Below, piece after piece: positions 1-8,592 of a stretch of DNA of 64,000 nt. The translations under genes and the position numbers were made by a program. The stretch is from CAZPNX01 sp964588285 (lineage in GTDB: Bacteria > Edwardsbacteria > AC1 > EtOH8): positions 115,834-179,833 of the forward strand of contig CAZPNX010000002.1 in NCBI GenBank assembly GCA_964588285.1. The letters are read 5' to 3'. Below the pieces are notes generated by a model. It saw nothing but the letters and a program-made list of their open reading frames with translations, did not search any database and was not told the origin of the DNA. Position 1 is the stretch's first letter; the number at the start of each line of letters is the position of its first letter.

Positions 1-141
1 GAAGAACGGCAGGGTCATGAACGCGGACAACGCGGTGCACTCCGTCTTGGCAAGACACAGCCCGGCCTGGAAGGGGTCTATGAGAAGGACGCTGAAAGCG
101 TGCTCCGCGTATAACAACACAGAAGCCTTCAATCTGTACAT
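1..141 (-). CDS. partial hypothetical protein (N-terminus only)
   Basis: An open frame on the minus strand starts with ATG at 141 and runs off the window after 47 codons. The start follows a strong ribosome binding site (AAAGGAGG, 5 bases upstream). The visible protein begins MYRLKASVLLYAEHAF and is moderately hydrophobic with two cysteines. I recognise no family. The good start context is the main reason to call it. Everything beyond the window edge is unknown. Confidence 0.5.
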   Translation of the reverse strand, partial: MYRLKASVLLYAEHAFSVLLIDPFQAGLCLAKTECTALSAFMTLPFF

Positions 142-584
142 GGCGCCTCCTTTCTATGATTTTCCGGTTTGAGAATATCTGACGAACTCCGCACCATGCC
201 GTAAGCCGCTTGGTGGCTATCCGTCGTACGTGGTTGCGCGGCCTGTCATCGCCCGGCTGGTCGGCCGCAGATCCTGCCGAGCCGCGTCCCCGGAGAAAAG
301 GAAGGGGGTAACGCTATGTCAAACAGCAATGGCTGATTATAGCGCCTGAGGAAGACAGCTAAGCCTTGGTCTTGGAAACCTAATTTTTAGAGAGGTGTTG
401 CCGGAGAGGTGGGAGAATACTTGTTGTGGAAATGGTCCGATTTGCCTGTCCTTGGTTTTGATTATACAGCACCGGGATGACAGGCTTATTGCCTGACGCT
501 GTCCAAGCTGTTTATTCTCCCGATGTTATGAGCCAGTCATTGTTACAGGAAAACCCGATGCCATTTGAGCAGGCGGGCGTCGAA
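142..584. other. intergenic stretch with no recognisable gene
   Basis: No frame with a ribosome binding site and coding-like composition was found on either strand. A six-codon ATG frame near 316 behind a purine-rich AGGAAGGGGG stretch is too short to support a product. Confidence 0.4.
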
Positions 585-719
585 TCATTTGCCATGCAGA
601 TAAGCTTCTATGTCGCTTCGGGTTCGGCTTTTGAAATTCAGGGCAAAATAAGGCAGCCGGTCCTTGAGGGTGCTTCCCGGGATGTCGGCGGCAATCAGGC
701 CCTTCCAGTCGATGCGATT
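585..719 (-). pseudogene. coding-like tail behind the amber stop of the vWA gene
   Basis: Immediately after the TAG at 720-722 the same frame stays open for 44 more codons to a TGA at 585-587. The translation looks like real protein (it opens NRIDWKGLIAADIPG and ends RSDIEAYLHGK), with the high third-position GC of genuine genes here. No start codon precedes it. Either the vWA gene once extended into this segment and acquired a nonsense mutation, or this is the tail of a lost gene. TAG is a normal terminator elsewhere in the window (for example at 5619 and 12903), so recoding is unlikely. Confidence 0.45.
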
Positions 720-1340
720 CTACTTACTGCCGTCCGAGAACCGGTCCGGGTTTTTCAAGCGGCTGTCTATGACCCGTGATGACACTGTACTCCACATGTC
801 CATGGTGTCCGCATCGGTTTTCATGAAGAGAACGGCGTTGGCTCGGACAATCCCCATCTCCCCGGCCTCTTCTATGGCCTCGAACTCCGAGGACAGGAAG
901 AGGAATTCCCATCCTGATTTCTTCTTATCCTCGATCAACCTTCTGACCCTATCCTTGGTGTACTCCCGGCTGGCGTTCTCTCTGCCGTCGGTGATGATAA
1001 CCATCATAACCTTCTCCGGACGGCTGTCCTCCTCGATCTCGGCGATCGACTTCTCCAGGTCGGTGATGCCCCGGCCGATGGCGTCCAGCAGCGGGGTGGA
1101 GGCCCGGGGCACGTAGGTCTCCCGGGTCAGCTTGGGCACGTTCCCGATGGCCCGGAACCGGTGAACCACCTCGTAGGGATCATCGGTGTCGAACTGGACC
1201 AGGGTTAAAGTGGCCGAGCCCGGCCCGGCTTTCTGCTCGGCCAGGAACTGGTTGAAGCCATTAATGGTAGCGTCCCGGATCTCGTTCATCGATCCGGTGC
1301 GGTCCAGGATGACCGCGATGTGGGTGTAATCCTTCTGCAT
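720..1340 (-). CDS. von Willebrand factor A domain protein
   Basis: Single vWA domain protein of 206 residues with no signal peptide, so probably cytoplasmic. The metal-dependent adhesion motif reads LDRTGSM near residue 15, followed by a conserved threonine region (ASTPLLDAIG) and an aspartate strand (VMMVIITDGREN). Such small stand-alone vWA proteins usually act as metal-dependent protein-interaction modules; the partner is unknown. I choose ATG at 1340 (MQKDYTH) because AAGGAG lies 6 bases upstream; an upstream ATG at 1370 only adds a polar extension. The frame ends in TAG but continues coding-like afterwards (585-719). It lies in a minus-strand stretch of small or broken genes. Confidence 0.8.
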   Translation of the reverse strand: MQKDYTHIAVILDRTGSMNEIRDATINGFNQFLAEQKAGPGSATLTLVQFDTDDPYEVVHRFRAIGNVPKLTRETYVPRASTPLLDAIGRGITDLEKSIAEIEEDSRPEKVMMVIITDGRENASREYTKDRVRRLIEDKKKSGWEFLFLSSEFEAIEEAGEMGIVRANAVLFMKTDADTMDMWSTVSSRVIDSRLKNPDRFSDGSK

Positions 1341-1510
1341 GGCTTTCTCCTTGTCTTTTCCGCTTATCATGGCTGACAGGGGTGGTTCTTCAGGTTTTTT
1401 GCTTTGTTAATTGTACCACTTAGGGGTGACATATTTAGGCAGTCTCGGTAATAGCCGGCGCCGGGGGACTCCCATATACCGCAGGTGTGAACGGCCATCT
1501 CCCCAGGTTC

Positions 1511-1651
1511 TCAAGCACGCTGACGTGCTTGCTCATAATAGTATCGCACCAGACACCAGACCGGAGCAACGATCAGGACCAGGACGAACAAGGCGATCTC
1601 ATCGCCCATGCCGTACCACAGCAAGAACGTAACCTTTCCCAGCTGTTTCAT
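1511..1651 (-). CDS. small single-span membrane protein, 46 aa
   Basis: ATG at 1651 is preceded by GGAGG with 5 bases of spacing. The 46-residue product starts MKQLGKVTFLLWYG, has one hydrophobic helix (about residues 19-35, rich in L, V and I) and ends in a basic, tyrosine-containing tail (RYYYEQARQRA). This suggests a small inner-membrane protein, N-out/C-in by the positive-inside rule. No family recognised. The stop overlaps a perfect hairpin (CAAGCACG/CGTGCTTG). Confidence 0.55.
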   Translation of the reverse strand: MKQLGKVTFLLWYGMGDEIALFVLVLIVAPVWCLVRYYYEQARQRA

Positions 1652-1685
1652 TTCGGGCCTCCATTTTTCTTTCGTCGGCTCCATC

Positions 1686-2147
1686 CTAGGCCTGGAAATC
1701 TATATTAAAGGGCGATCGGCTCTCCTTCCCGTCCCGCGCCGGCAGTATCGTGAAGGCTCCGCCTAAACGGTAGGCGGCGATCCGTATCCGGTATTCCACG
1801 ATCTTGAGCTGGTAATAGTACCGGGACTGCCGGGCCGGTTGGTCGCTCACCCAGATGGTGGCAACGACTTCATTTTTTTTGCTTGTCGGCCGGGTATCGG
1901 CGGCGATGGCGCTTGGCCAGCCTCCCGATGGCCCGCTCCATGCTCTGGCCGCCGACCTCCACGAACGTCTTGGTCATCTGCCAGGCCTTGTAGATCTAGG
2001 CCAGATCCACCGCGGCTTCGCCCCGGCCCGCCCGGCCCAGGAGTATGCCCAGCCGCTCCTCTTTATAGGGAGCCTGGTAGCCGCGGATGGCTGCCCGGAT
2101 GATGGCCAGGGCGGCCTGCTCGGATAAGTCACCTTGGTTATGTTCAT
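1686..2147 (-). pseudogene. degenerate gene with frameshifts and an amber codon
   Basis: Three coding-like segments can be chained on the minus strand. The first (from ATG at 2147, one early frameshift) reads LSEQAALAIIRAAIRGYQ and then KEERLGILLGRAGRG. It meets an in-frame TAG at 1996-1998, after which IYKAWQMTKTFVEVGGQ continues in frame. At an eight-base A run on the coding strand (1873-1880) the frame shifts again, and the rest (NEVVATIWVSDQPARQ, then YYYQLKIVEYRIRIAAY) runs to a TAG at 1686. Family not recognised. The chain is by eye; sequencing error in the homopolymer could explain one break but not the amber. Confidence 0.5.
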
Positions 2148-2184
2148 CGGGCGTTCCCTGAATCCCCCCGCGGCCGCAGGCCGC

Positions 2185-2643
2185 TTACGGCGCCGCGTTC
2201 CAGGCCCGCCTCAGCCATCGCATCACCTGCTCCTTCCTGGCCGGGCCCCGGATGTTTCCAAACAGGGCCCGACATACAGTCTCCAGGACCGTCTCGAACA
2301 GAAACCCGGGGCATGGCAGGTAGATCTTTTTCCAGTATTCGAGGCGCCTCAGTTCGTCGAGGTTGATCTCGATGCTCAACAGGTTCCGGCCGGTACGGTA
2401 GACCTGGCGCCAGAACCAGGGCATGCCGTCCTCGGCCGCCATGCGGACAGCCATATCCGCCCGGTACTCTGCCTCGGTCATGGCCTGGAATTCCTCCATC
2501 GTCGGATAAAGTTTAACCCGGCAGTGCCGCTCGGCCAGCACGCACAGTAATCCGCCCAGGCCCGATGGCAGGATGAACCCCACCGCCCTGTCGATGCGTT
2601 GCAGCATGGTCAGCGGCTTGACATCGCCGTTGTCATCCATCAT
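2185..2643 (-). CDS. hypothetical protein, 152 aa
   Basis: ATG at 2643 lies behind a GGGCGGG purine stretch; an upstream frame extension to 2754 lacks a site. The product starts MMDDNGDVKPLTMLQRIDRAV, has a short hydrophobic patch (GLGGLLCVLA) and an acidic, aromatic-rich middle (EEFQAMTEAEYRADMAVR, then GMPWFWRQVYR). It is basic at the C-terminus. I do not recognise a family and see no signal peptide. It ends 38 bases before the start of the degenerate gene downstream, on the same strand, so both may be remnants of one operon. Confidence 0.5.
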   Translation of the reverse strand: MMDDNGDVKPLTMLQRIDRAVGFILPSGLGGLLCVLAERHCRVKLYPTMEEFQAMTEAEYRADMAVRMAAEDGMPWFWRQVYRTGRNLLSIEINLDELRRLEYWKKIYLPCPGFLFETVLETVCRALFGNIRGPARKEQVMRWLRRAWNAAP

Positions 2644-2754
2644 GTTCCCGCCCTTTTCATGGTTTTTTTCGTTTATTACCGAGTATAAAGCCCAGGGATG
2701 ACAAGGATCGGCATCGCCGGCAATGACCGTGGACTTCCCGATGGTAGTGTCCAA

Positions 2755-3020
2755 ATATTGTCCATAATGCCTAATAATGGGCAGTTATTACTGTAAACGA
2801 TCGTCCCACTCATTCAGGTATATATGGCCAAAAAAGAACCTGAACACGGATGAACGCTGATTGAGGCGGATTTCCGCTGTTTTGTCTTAAGAAATCTGTG
2901 TAAATCCTTGGACTGAGCCTGTCAGGCTGAGCCTGTCGAAGCCTGTCGGAGTCTGTGGCAAAAAAGGTTCCTATCCTTACCTGAGTTAAGGGGACTATCA
3001 TTTTACTGTATATGCATGCT
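2755..3020. other. intergenic region with short GCCTGTC repeats
   Basis: No supported gene. Between about 2917 and 2955 the word GCCTGTC occurs four times within degenerate GAGCCTGTCRGGC/GAAGCC units, typical of small intergenic palindromic repeats. Confidence 0.4.
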
Positions 3021-3021
3021 A

Positions 3022-3163
3022 TTAAAAAAAGAGCCCATCTCTGGGCTCTTCAACGCATTGGCTTGCTATTCTTTTACTTCACCATCTTTATCTAGTGCAT
3101 TTTCAAGACCGCCGCCTTTTTGCCCCGCCTTGGCGGCGGCAACCGCTCGGCCGCGCTTCTTTC
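3022..3163 (-). ncRNA. candidate small RNA with its own promoter and terminator
   Basis: A consensus promoter (3170-3198) and an intrinsic terminator (3024-3050) on the minus strand bound about 140 bases with no start codon in a long frame. The transcript could form a strong stem (CCGCCGCC pairing with GGCGGCGG, about 3108-3139) and ends in the terminator hairpin. It is separated from the upstream peptidase gene by that gene's own terminator. It does not match 6S, SRP, tmRNA or tRNA signatures I know. A caveat: one frame (KKRGRAVAAAKAGQKGGG and on) reads to a TAG before the terminator, but its only start, a TTG, lies upstream of the predicted transcription start. Confidence 0.45.
3024..3050 (-). 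terminator. intrinsic terminator of the candidate small RNA
   Basis: Stem GAGCCCA/TGGGCTC with a four-base loop, followed on the minus strand by seven T residues. Confidence 0.75.
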
Positions 3164-3169
3164 GCAAAT

Positions 3170-3198
3170 ATTATACAACAGGCCCGGCCTGGCGTCAA
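3170..3198 (-). promoter_or_regulatory. sigma-70-type promoter
   Basis: TTGACG at 3193-3198, 17-base spacer, TATAAT at 3170-3175 on the minus strand. It drives the candidate small RNA; predicted transcription start near 3163. Confidence 0.75.
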
Positions 3199-3225
3199 CC
3201 TCGAATAACCTCTATTCGCCTGCCA

Positions 3226-3262
3226 AAAAATAATGATAAGAGGAGCCGTTGCCGGCTCCTCC
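3226..3262 (-). terminator. intrinsic terminator after the M28 peptidase genes
   Basis: Stem AGGAGCCG/CGGCTCCT with a four-base loop, then a T-rich tract on the minus strand. It lies 23 bases beyond the stop codon of the peptidase at 3285. Confidence 0.75.
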
Positions 3263-3284
3263 CGTACAGATTGCTTTTGACTGT

Positions 3285-5600
3285 TTACCTTATCACCTGA
3301 ATCCTCCCGGTTACAGCGGCGGTCCCACCTGCGGCCCGATAGAAATACACCCCGTTGGCCACCTCTCGACCGGTTCTGTCGCTAAGATACCACTCCGCTT
3401 GCCCGGATGCCTTTTCGACATTCAGGCGGACAATATGCCGTCCGGCCACATCGTAGATGTCCAGCCGGCCATTATCACCCAGACCGTCCACCTGAAAGAC
3501 CACCCGGCGGCCGACCGGATTGGGATAGGCTCGAACTAAGATGGCGCCTGGGGCCGATGCCGGAAGATCTCCCTGGCTGACCCCGGTCGGAATGAAACCG
3601 GTCAGCAGCACGTCGTCCACGTACCAGCCGTCATCGACCGTGTTGCCGTCGGTGGTGAACTGGAATCGGAACTTGAAATTGGTGGCGGTGGGACAAAAGC
3701 TCGTCAAATCGACGGACCGCTGGGTCCAGGTCGTCTGGGTGCCGGAATAGCGGGCCACCAGGGAGGTCCAGGCCCCGCCGTTGAGCGAGTACTCGGGATA
3801 GCACCAGTCCCAGCCGCTCTCGGTGCTGTAGCGCTCCCACCAGGAAAGGCTGGCACGGCTGTAGCCGGTGAGGTTGATGCCGTTTACCACCTGGAGCCAG
3901 CTGTTGACGTTGTTGCCGTAGTTTCCCGCCCGGCTGTCGGTCACCGAGTGGCTGGGGCTGTGATATTGGGCCGAGGTGGTGTCCCAGTCCACCGTGCCCC
4001 CGCTGTGGCCCCGGGTCCACTGCGAGAGCCCGGATTCGAAATCGTCAAAGAAGGCGGTAACCGCCGTCCCGGCGAAGGGCCGGGCCTGATATTCCCGCAG
4101 GAAAACGCTCTCCTGGTTCTGGGTATTGACCGCGGCCACGGCCACATAGTAAAGGCTGTCGGGCATCAGGCCTTGGATGACGGCGACGGTGTCGGCCACG
4201 TCCATCTGGCCGGTGTAGTTTTCCGAGGCTCGGCCCCAGTAAACCCGGTATCCGGTGATATTGGCGGCCGTGGCCCTTCTCCAGGTCAGGGATAGCTGGG
4301 TCCCGATGCCGTGCTCCTGGATCTGGACGCCTTGGACTGCCGCCGGATGAAAGGCCAAGGTGGCGAAGAAGCCGAACCCGGCCTTGACGTTGCCCGTCAT
4401 GTACCGCATGTTCATGTGGCTGATGTTGTCATTGGCTGTGTGATAGACCGTGCTGAAGGTCCGCTCAAGCACCCAGGCCACCGGGTATCCCTCCTGGTAG
4501 AATGGGTAGCTGTCGCTCTGCTGCAGGTACTGGGTGCTGTACTGGCCGACGGCGTTGGTGTCGGCATGTCTTCCGTAAAGCCGCCCCATGCGGATCAAAA
4601 GCTGGGCCTGGGCGGTGCAGCCGGTATAGCGCTGGGAGTAGAAGACGCTGTCGTTGTTCTCGGCCCCGATCATGTCGAAGTTGAGCATGCAGCCTATCTG
4701 GGCCCCCTGGCTTTTCATCCTGGACGCCAGGTACTCGCTTCCGTAAAGCCCGATCTCCTCGGCGTCGAAGCATACCAGCTTGACCGTGCTGTTGGGCCGG
4801 TTGCCCGGCAGGCTCAGAATGCGGGCATACTCCAGGGCGGCGGCCGCGCCCGAGGCGTTGTCGTCGGCGCCCGGGGCGTTCGAGGTGGCGTAGCTGTCGT
4901 AATGGCCTCCGGCCAGGTAGATGGTGACCGTGTCGTATAGTCCGGGGATGGTGGCGATGACGTTATGTCCGACGGTGTTGTAACAGGTGTCCAGCCTGAC
5001 GTCGGCGATGCCGAAGCTGTCGAACTTGGCCTTGACCCAGGCGGTGACCGAGGCGTGGTTTCCGGCGCTGACATGCCGGGTGCCGAAGTTCTGCATGGCG
5101 GTCACCCAGGAGCGGAGCTTGGCCGAATCAACCAGGTCGGCCATCTCGGCGATGGTCGGATTGTAGGCCAGGTTGGGGTTGATAATCAGGCTGTCCGAGG
5201 CCAGCAGGGTGACTTCCCTTACCGGTTTGACCCAGTAGTCCTCGGGCCGTTCGAAGACCTCCATCGGTATGTCGGCCGCCCGCAGCAGGTATCGGCCCGC
5301 CCCGGAATACAGCGCCTTCCCCGACACCAGCTCCGCCCGGCCGCCACGCCTGACTGTCACCCAGCGCAGCTCGTCCAAGAGGCCGCTGTAGACAGGAGCC
5401 CCGCCGTCGGGAACGGCCCCGGCCGCCAGCATCGAGCTTTCACCGACATCGAAGAGCACGGCACCGCCAGCCTGGAGTTTGGCGGCCTCCTCAGGTTTCC
5501 CCGGCAGGCTGTAGATGGTCAACGGCTTCTGGGCTATGAGGCCGCCCGCCATTGCCAGGGCCGCCGCCAATACGGCCATCGGCCGCAGTGAGTTCTTCAT
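3285..5600 (-). CDS. secreted M28-family zinc peptidase with fibronectin III and C-terminal sorting domain
   Basis: A 771-residue exported peptidase. A signal peptide ends near residue 23 (ALAMAGGLIAQ). The M28 catalytic domain (about 150-400) has the zinc ligands in GGHYDS, GADDNASG and FDAEEIGLYGSEY, and a later YHTANDN histidine. Next come a fibronectin III-like domain (about 405-510), a jelly-roll domain (FDDFESGLSQWTRG, about 520-680) and a FlgD/Por-like C-terminal domain beginning YPNPVGRRVVFQV. The sorting domain suggests outer-membrane or extracellular delivery. GAGGATAG precedes the ATG. It follows a longer paralogue by 18 bases, so the pair is probably one operon. Substrate unknown; M28 enzymes are mostly aminopeptidases. 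Confidence 0.88.
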   Translation of the reverse strand: MKNSLRPMAVLAAALAMAGGLIAQKPLTIYSLPGKPEEAAKLQAGGAVLFDVGESSMLAAGAVPDGGAPVYSGLLDELRWVTVRRGGRAELVSGKALYSGAGRYLLRAADIPMEVFERPEDYWVKPVREVTLLASDSLIINPNLAYNPTIAEMADLVDSAKLRSWVTAMQNFGTRHVSAGNHASVTAWVKAKFDSFGIADVRLDTCYNTVGHNVIATIPGLYDTVTIYLAGGHYDSYATSNAPGADDNASGAAAALEYARILSLPGNRPNSTVKLVCFDAEEIGLYGSEYLASRMKSQGAQIGCMLNFDMIGAENNDSVFYSQRYTGCTAQAQLLIRMGRLYGRHADTNAVGQYSTQYLQQSDSYPFYQEGYPVAWVLERTFSTVYHTANDNISHMNMRYMTGNVKAGFGFFATLAFHPAAVQGVQIQEHGIGTQLSLTWRRATAANITGYRVYWGRASENYTGQMDVADTVAVIQGLMPDSLYYVAVAAVNTQNQESVFLREYQARPFAGTAVTAFFDDFESGLSQWTRGHSGGTVDWDTTSAQYHSPSHSVTDSRAGNYGNNVNSWLQVVNGINLTGYSRASLSWWERYSTESGWDWCYPEYSLNGGAWTSLVARYSGTQTTWTQRSVDLTSFCPTATNFKFRFQFTTDGNTVDDGWYVDDVLLTGFIPTGVSQGDLPASAPGAILVRAYPNPVGRRVVFQVDGLGDNGRLDIYDVAGRHIVRLNVEKASGQAEWYLSDRTGREVANGVYFYRAAGGTAAVTGRIQVIR

Positions 5601-5618
5601 GGTTCTATCCTCTTCACC

Positions 5619-8516
5619 CTATTTTAACATGGTCAGCTTAACCGTTTGCGAGCCCTGGGAAGTCGCCAGCCTGGCGAAGTAGACGCCGCCCGGCAGCGCC
5701 CGTCCCCGGTCGTCCCGGCCGTCCCAGCTGGCGCTGTGCGCCCCCGCCGACTTGCTCCCCGAAACCAGCGTCCTGACAACCTGTCCGGCCACGTTGTAGA
5801 CCCTTAGGCTCACACTCCCAGGGCTTGTTATCTGATATCTGACGGTTGTCATCCGATTGAAGGGATTGGGCGCGTTTGGCAGCAACTTTAAACTTCCCAC
5901 ATTCAACTCTGAACTCGGTTTATCGGCCACCCCCGTTTCCTCGAAGTCGGCCATCACCTGCTGGGCGGCCAGCCTGGCCTGGTCCCGGTCTATGAAGTAC
6001 ATTGGGAAGCCGGTAATGACGGTTTTATAGGTCGGACCCAGATTGCGTACTCCGCAGGGCTGGCCGTGGTAAGGGCTGGAGATGTTTCTCAAACCTATTA
6101 AGTATATATATTCACCTCCGGCCGCCGCTCTATAGGCCTCGATCGACCTCATGGTCTTTCCCCATGAGGCCACCGGAACCTTGAGGGTATCCACCTCGAC
6201 GTCGGGATAACCGGCTATTCCCTGGGCCAGGCGGAAGGAGTCGGTGCTGCCGGTGATATCGACGGTGTCCACCTTCAGATACGCTTTCAGAAAAGAGGTG
6301 TCCGGTGGTGCGAACGGGTAGGAGGCGTTGTTCCGAATATTGCCGGCTATCTTCCAGCCGGTGATCCAAAGGTTGCCTCCCCAATTTAGATACTGCTTAA
6401 GATCGGCAATGCTCCCCGAGGCCATCATCTGGCTGTAGTCGTCGGCGTGCCACAGCACCGAGGAGTAGGGCGCCAGGTCGCAGGGCACCGGCCTTTCGGC
6501 CGCCGAGCCGAACTCGTACTGGTCGTGCTGGAACCCGGCCAGAATGTAATTGTAGAACTGGTCCTGGGCCGTGTCCCGCGGCATGGTGCCGGTGGTGGCG
6601 TTGAAGGTCTCGTCTATGACAAGAACTCCCTGGTCCAAAGTCAGCGGACGGCCGTAGGCCTTGGAGGACAGCGCCCCGGCGTTGCCGTCCAGATCGAAGG
6701 CCCTGACCTTGTAATAATAACGGTGGGCCCCGGACAGCGGCCAGTCTGAAAAGCTGGTGTCGTTGAGCAACACTGTGTTCAGCGAATCGTAAACCGTGGA
6801 GTCGTCAATCGCCCGATAGAGCCGGTAGCCGTCCAGGTCCAGCTCCTGGTTTGCCCTCCATGCCAGGGCGATGCCGCCGGTTATGGGCGCGGCCGCCAGT
6901 CCGGCCGGTGCCGCCGGCGCCGCCCGCGGGGTGGCGCTGACCTCGGAGATGAATGGGCTCTGCCTGCCCGAGGCGTCTATGGCCTTGACCCCCACGTAAT
7001 AGAGAAGGTCGGCCGTCAAACCCGTTATGGTATCGGAAATCCCCGTCACCGTGGCGCTGTCGGTATAGGCGCCGCTGGCCAGCCCCCACATCACCCGGTA
7101 CCCGGCAACGTTCGCGGACGCGTTGGCCTGCCAGGAGGCGAAAAGCCTCGTTCCGTCCCCCACGTCCTTCACCTGCAGACCGGCTACCGGCTGCGGGTAT
7201 AAGGACAGCGTCGCTATCATCCCTAGGCCTGCCCGTGCGATGCTGGTCCCGTACCGCATATTCATGTAGCTAGTGCTGTCGTTGGTCTGATGATAAACCG
7301 GACTGAAAACGTATTCCTCGGCGTAGGTCGCTCTAAAGCCGTTGCTGTAATAGCGCCAGCTGTCGCTGCCGTTTAGGTAGACGCTGTTGTATTCGACCAC
7401 CAAATTAGTGTCCCCAGTCCGGCCGTACCAAGAGGCGCTGCTGCCTAAAATCTGGGCGTAGGCTTCGGAGCCGGGATAGAGTTTTGACACGAACACGCTG
7501 TCGTTACCGATGGAACCTATCATGTCATAATTCAGCATGCAGCCGATGTTCCTCCCTGCCTCCAGCTCGTCGTTGGCGTCCTTCTTGCTGCCATAAAGGC
7601 CCCATTCCTCGCAGTCGAAGGCGACGAATTTGACGGTAACGTTAGGCGGGTTGGCCGACATCACCCTGGCCATCTCGAATACGGCCGCTGTCCCCGACCC
7701 GTTGTCGTCTGCCCCGGGGGCCCAGGGATTGTATGGCCAGACGGAGGTATCGAAATGGCCGCCAGCTATGTAAACAACCGAAGTGTCCATCAGACCCGGA
7801 ATAACGGCGATGACGTTGCGGATCTTGTGGATGTCAGTGGTACCGAAGTAGGATTGTAGATAAGCTTGAAAACCGGGATCGATGAAGGAGTCAATGGCCA
7901 CATCGGTTATTCCGAAGCTCTGGAATTTAGCCTTGATCCATTCGGCCACCGTTTCATGGTTTGGCGCGTAAGTGGACCTAGTATTGAATGCCTGCAGAGT
8001 TTCGACATCGGCTCTATAATGTTCGACTGTGATTTGCTGGGCCAAGGCGGCTATGGCCGGGTCGTAGGTCACGCCCGGGTTGACCAGGGTCGCCTGAGGC
8101 GACAGCGGGATGGGATGTCCCGGGAACTCGGTGGCCACCAGCCCGGCCGCCCTGGAGCCGGCCAGGTCCGATGACCTCACCAGAGACAGACCGCCGTCCT
8201 GAAACAGGGGCTGGATGGAACCGTCCGGCGCCGGCCCGCCGCGCTTCTGGTGCACCCAGCGCAGGTCCCGGCCGTCGCCACGGTAGACCGGCGCCTGGAG
8301 GAGCACCGCCGAACGCTTGCTTTCATCTATCATGGAACCTGCCAGCAGGACCGACTGCCCGATATGGTAGACCTGGATTCCATTTTGGGCCGCAAAGCGG
8401 TAAGCGTCTATGCCCGGTTTAAGGTCTATTCGGTAAAGGGTCACCGGGACAGCCAGCGCCAGGCTCGAGGCGAAAACGGCGGACAAAGCAACCAGCATTA
8501 TCGTTTTTTGCTTCAC
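5619..8516 (-). CDS. secreted M28-family zinc peptidase with two fibronectin III domains and FlgD-like C-terminus
   Basis: A 965-residue paralogue of the downstream peptidase. I prefer GTG at 8516 (AAAAGGAA upstream), giving a clear signal peptide (KQKTIMLVALSAVFASSLALA); the frame stays open upstream to 8552. The M28 metal sites read GGHFDTSV, GADDNGSGTA and FDCEEWGLYGSK. Two fibronectin III domains follow, then a Rossmann-like segment (about 630-850; SSVLWHADDYS, LWITGWKIAG) and a C-terminal domain starting LPNAPNPFNRMTTVRY and ending KLTMLK. The C-terminus is a standard FlgD/Por-type sorting module. It ends in TAG, confirming normal use of that codon. Confidence 0.88.
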   Translation of the reverse strand: MKQKTIMLVALSAVFASSLALAVPVTLYRIDLKPGIDAYRFAAQNGIQVYHIGQSVLLAGSMIDESKRSAVLLQAPVYRGDGRDLRWVHQKRGGPAPDGSIQPLFQDGGLSLVRSSDLAGSRAAGLVATEFPGHPIPLSPQATLVNPGVTYDPAIAALAQQITVEHYRADVETLQAFNTRSTYAPNHETVAEWIKAKFQSFGITDVAIDSFIDPGFQAYLQSYFGTTDIHKIRNVIAVIPGLMDTSVVYIAGGHFDTSVWPYNPWAPGADDNGSGTAAVFEMARVMSANPPNVTVKFVAFDCEEWGLYGSKKDANDELEAGRNIGCMLNYDMIGSIGNDSVFVSKLYPGSEAYAQILGSSASWYGRTGDTNLVVEYNSVYLNGSDSWRYYSNGFRATYAEEYVFSPVYHQTNDSTSYMNMRYGTSIARAGLGMIATLSLYPQPVAGLQVKDVGDGTRLFASWQANASANVAGYRVMWGLASGAYTDSATVTGISDTITGLTADLLYYVGVKAIDASGRQSPFISEVSATPRAAPAAPAGLAAAPITGGIALAWRANQELDLDGYRLYRAIDDSTVYDSLNTVLLNDTSFSDWPLSGAHRYYYKVRAFDLDGNAGALSSKAYGRPLTLDQGVLVIDETFNATTGTMPRDTAQDQFYNYILAGFQHDQYEFGSAAERPVPCDLAPYSSVLWHADDYSQMMASGSIADLKQYLNWGGNLWITGWKIAGNIRNNASYPFAPPDTSFLKAYLKVDTVDITGSTDSFRLAQGIAGYPDVEVDTLKVPVASWGKTMRSIEAYRAAAGGEYIYLIGLRNISSPYHGQPCGVRNLGPTYKTVITGFPMYFIDRDQARLAAQQVMADFEETGVADKPSSELNVGSLKLLPNAPNPFNRMTTVRYQITSPGSVSLRVYNVAGQVVRTLVSGSKSAGAHSASWDGRDDRGRALPGGVYFARLATSQGSQTVKLTMLK

Positions 8517-8592
8517 TGCGATTCCTTTTCGTATTCTGTTTTTTTTGTACAACCTGTTAAAACCCTCTCCGCGCCCTCTGCGGTTAAATGCA

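Noticed and set aside
720..2000. Reassignment of TAG as a sense codon
   Set aside because: TAG ends well-defined genes (M28 peptidase at 5619, uvrD at 12903); only decaying genes contain it in frame.
4311..5591. Long plus-strand open frames opposite the M28 peptidases (for example 4311-4940 and 4965-5591)
   Set aside because: Antisense shadows of high-GC codon-biased genes; low-complexity translations with no family pattern or ribosome binding site.
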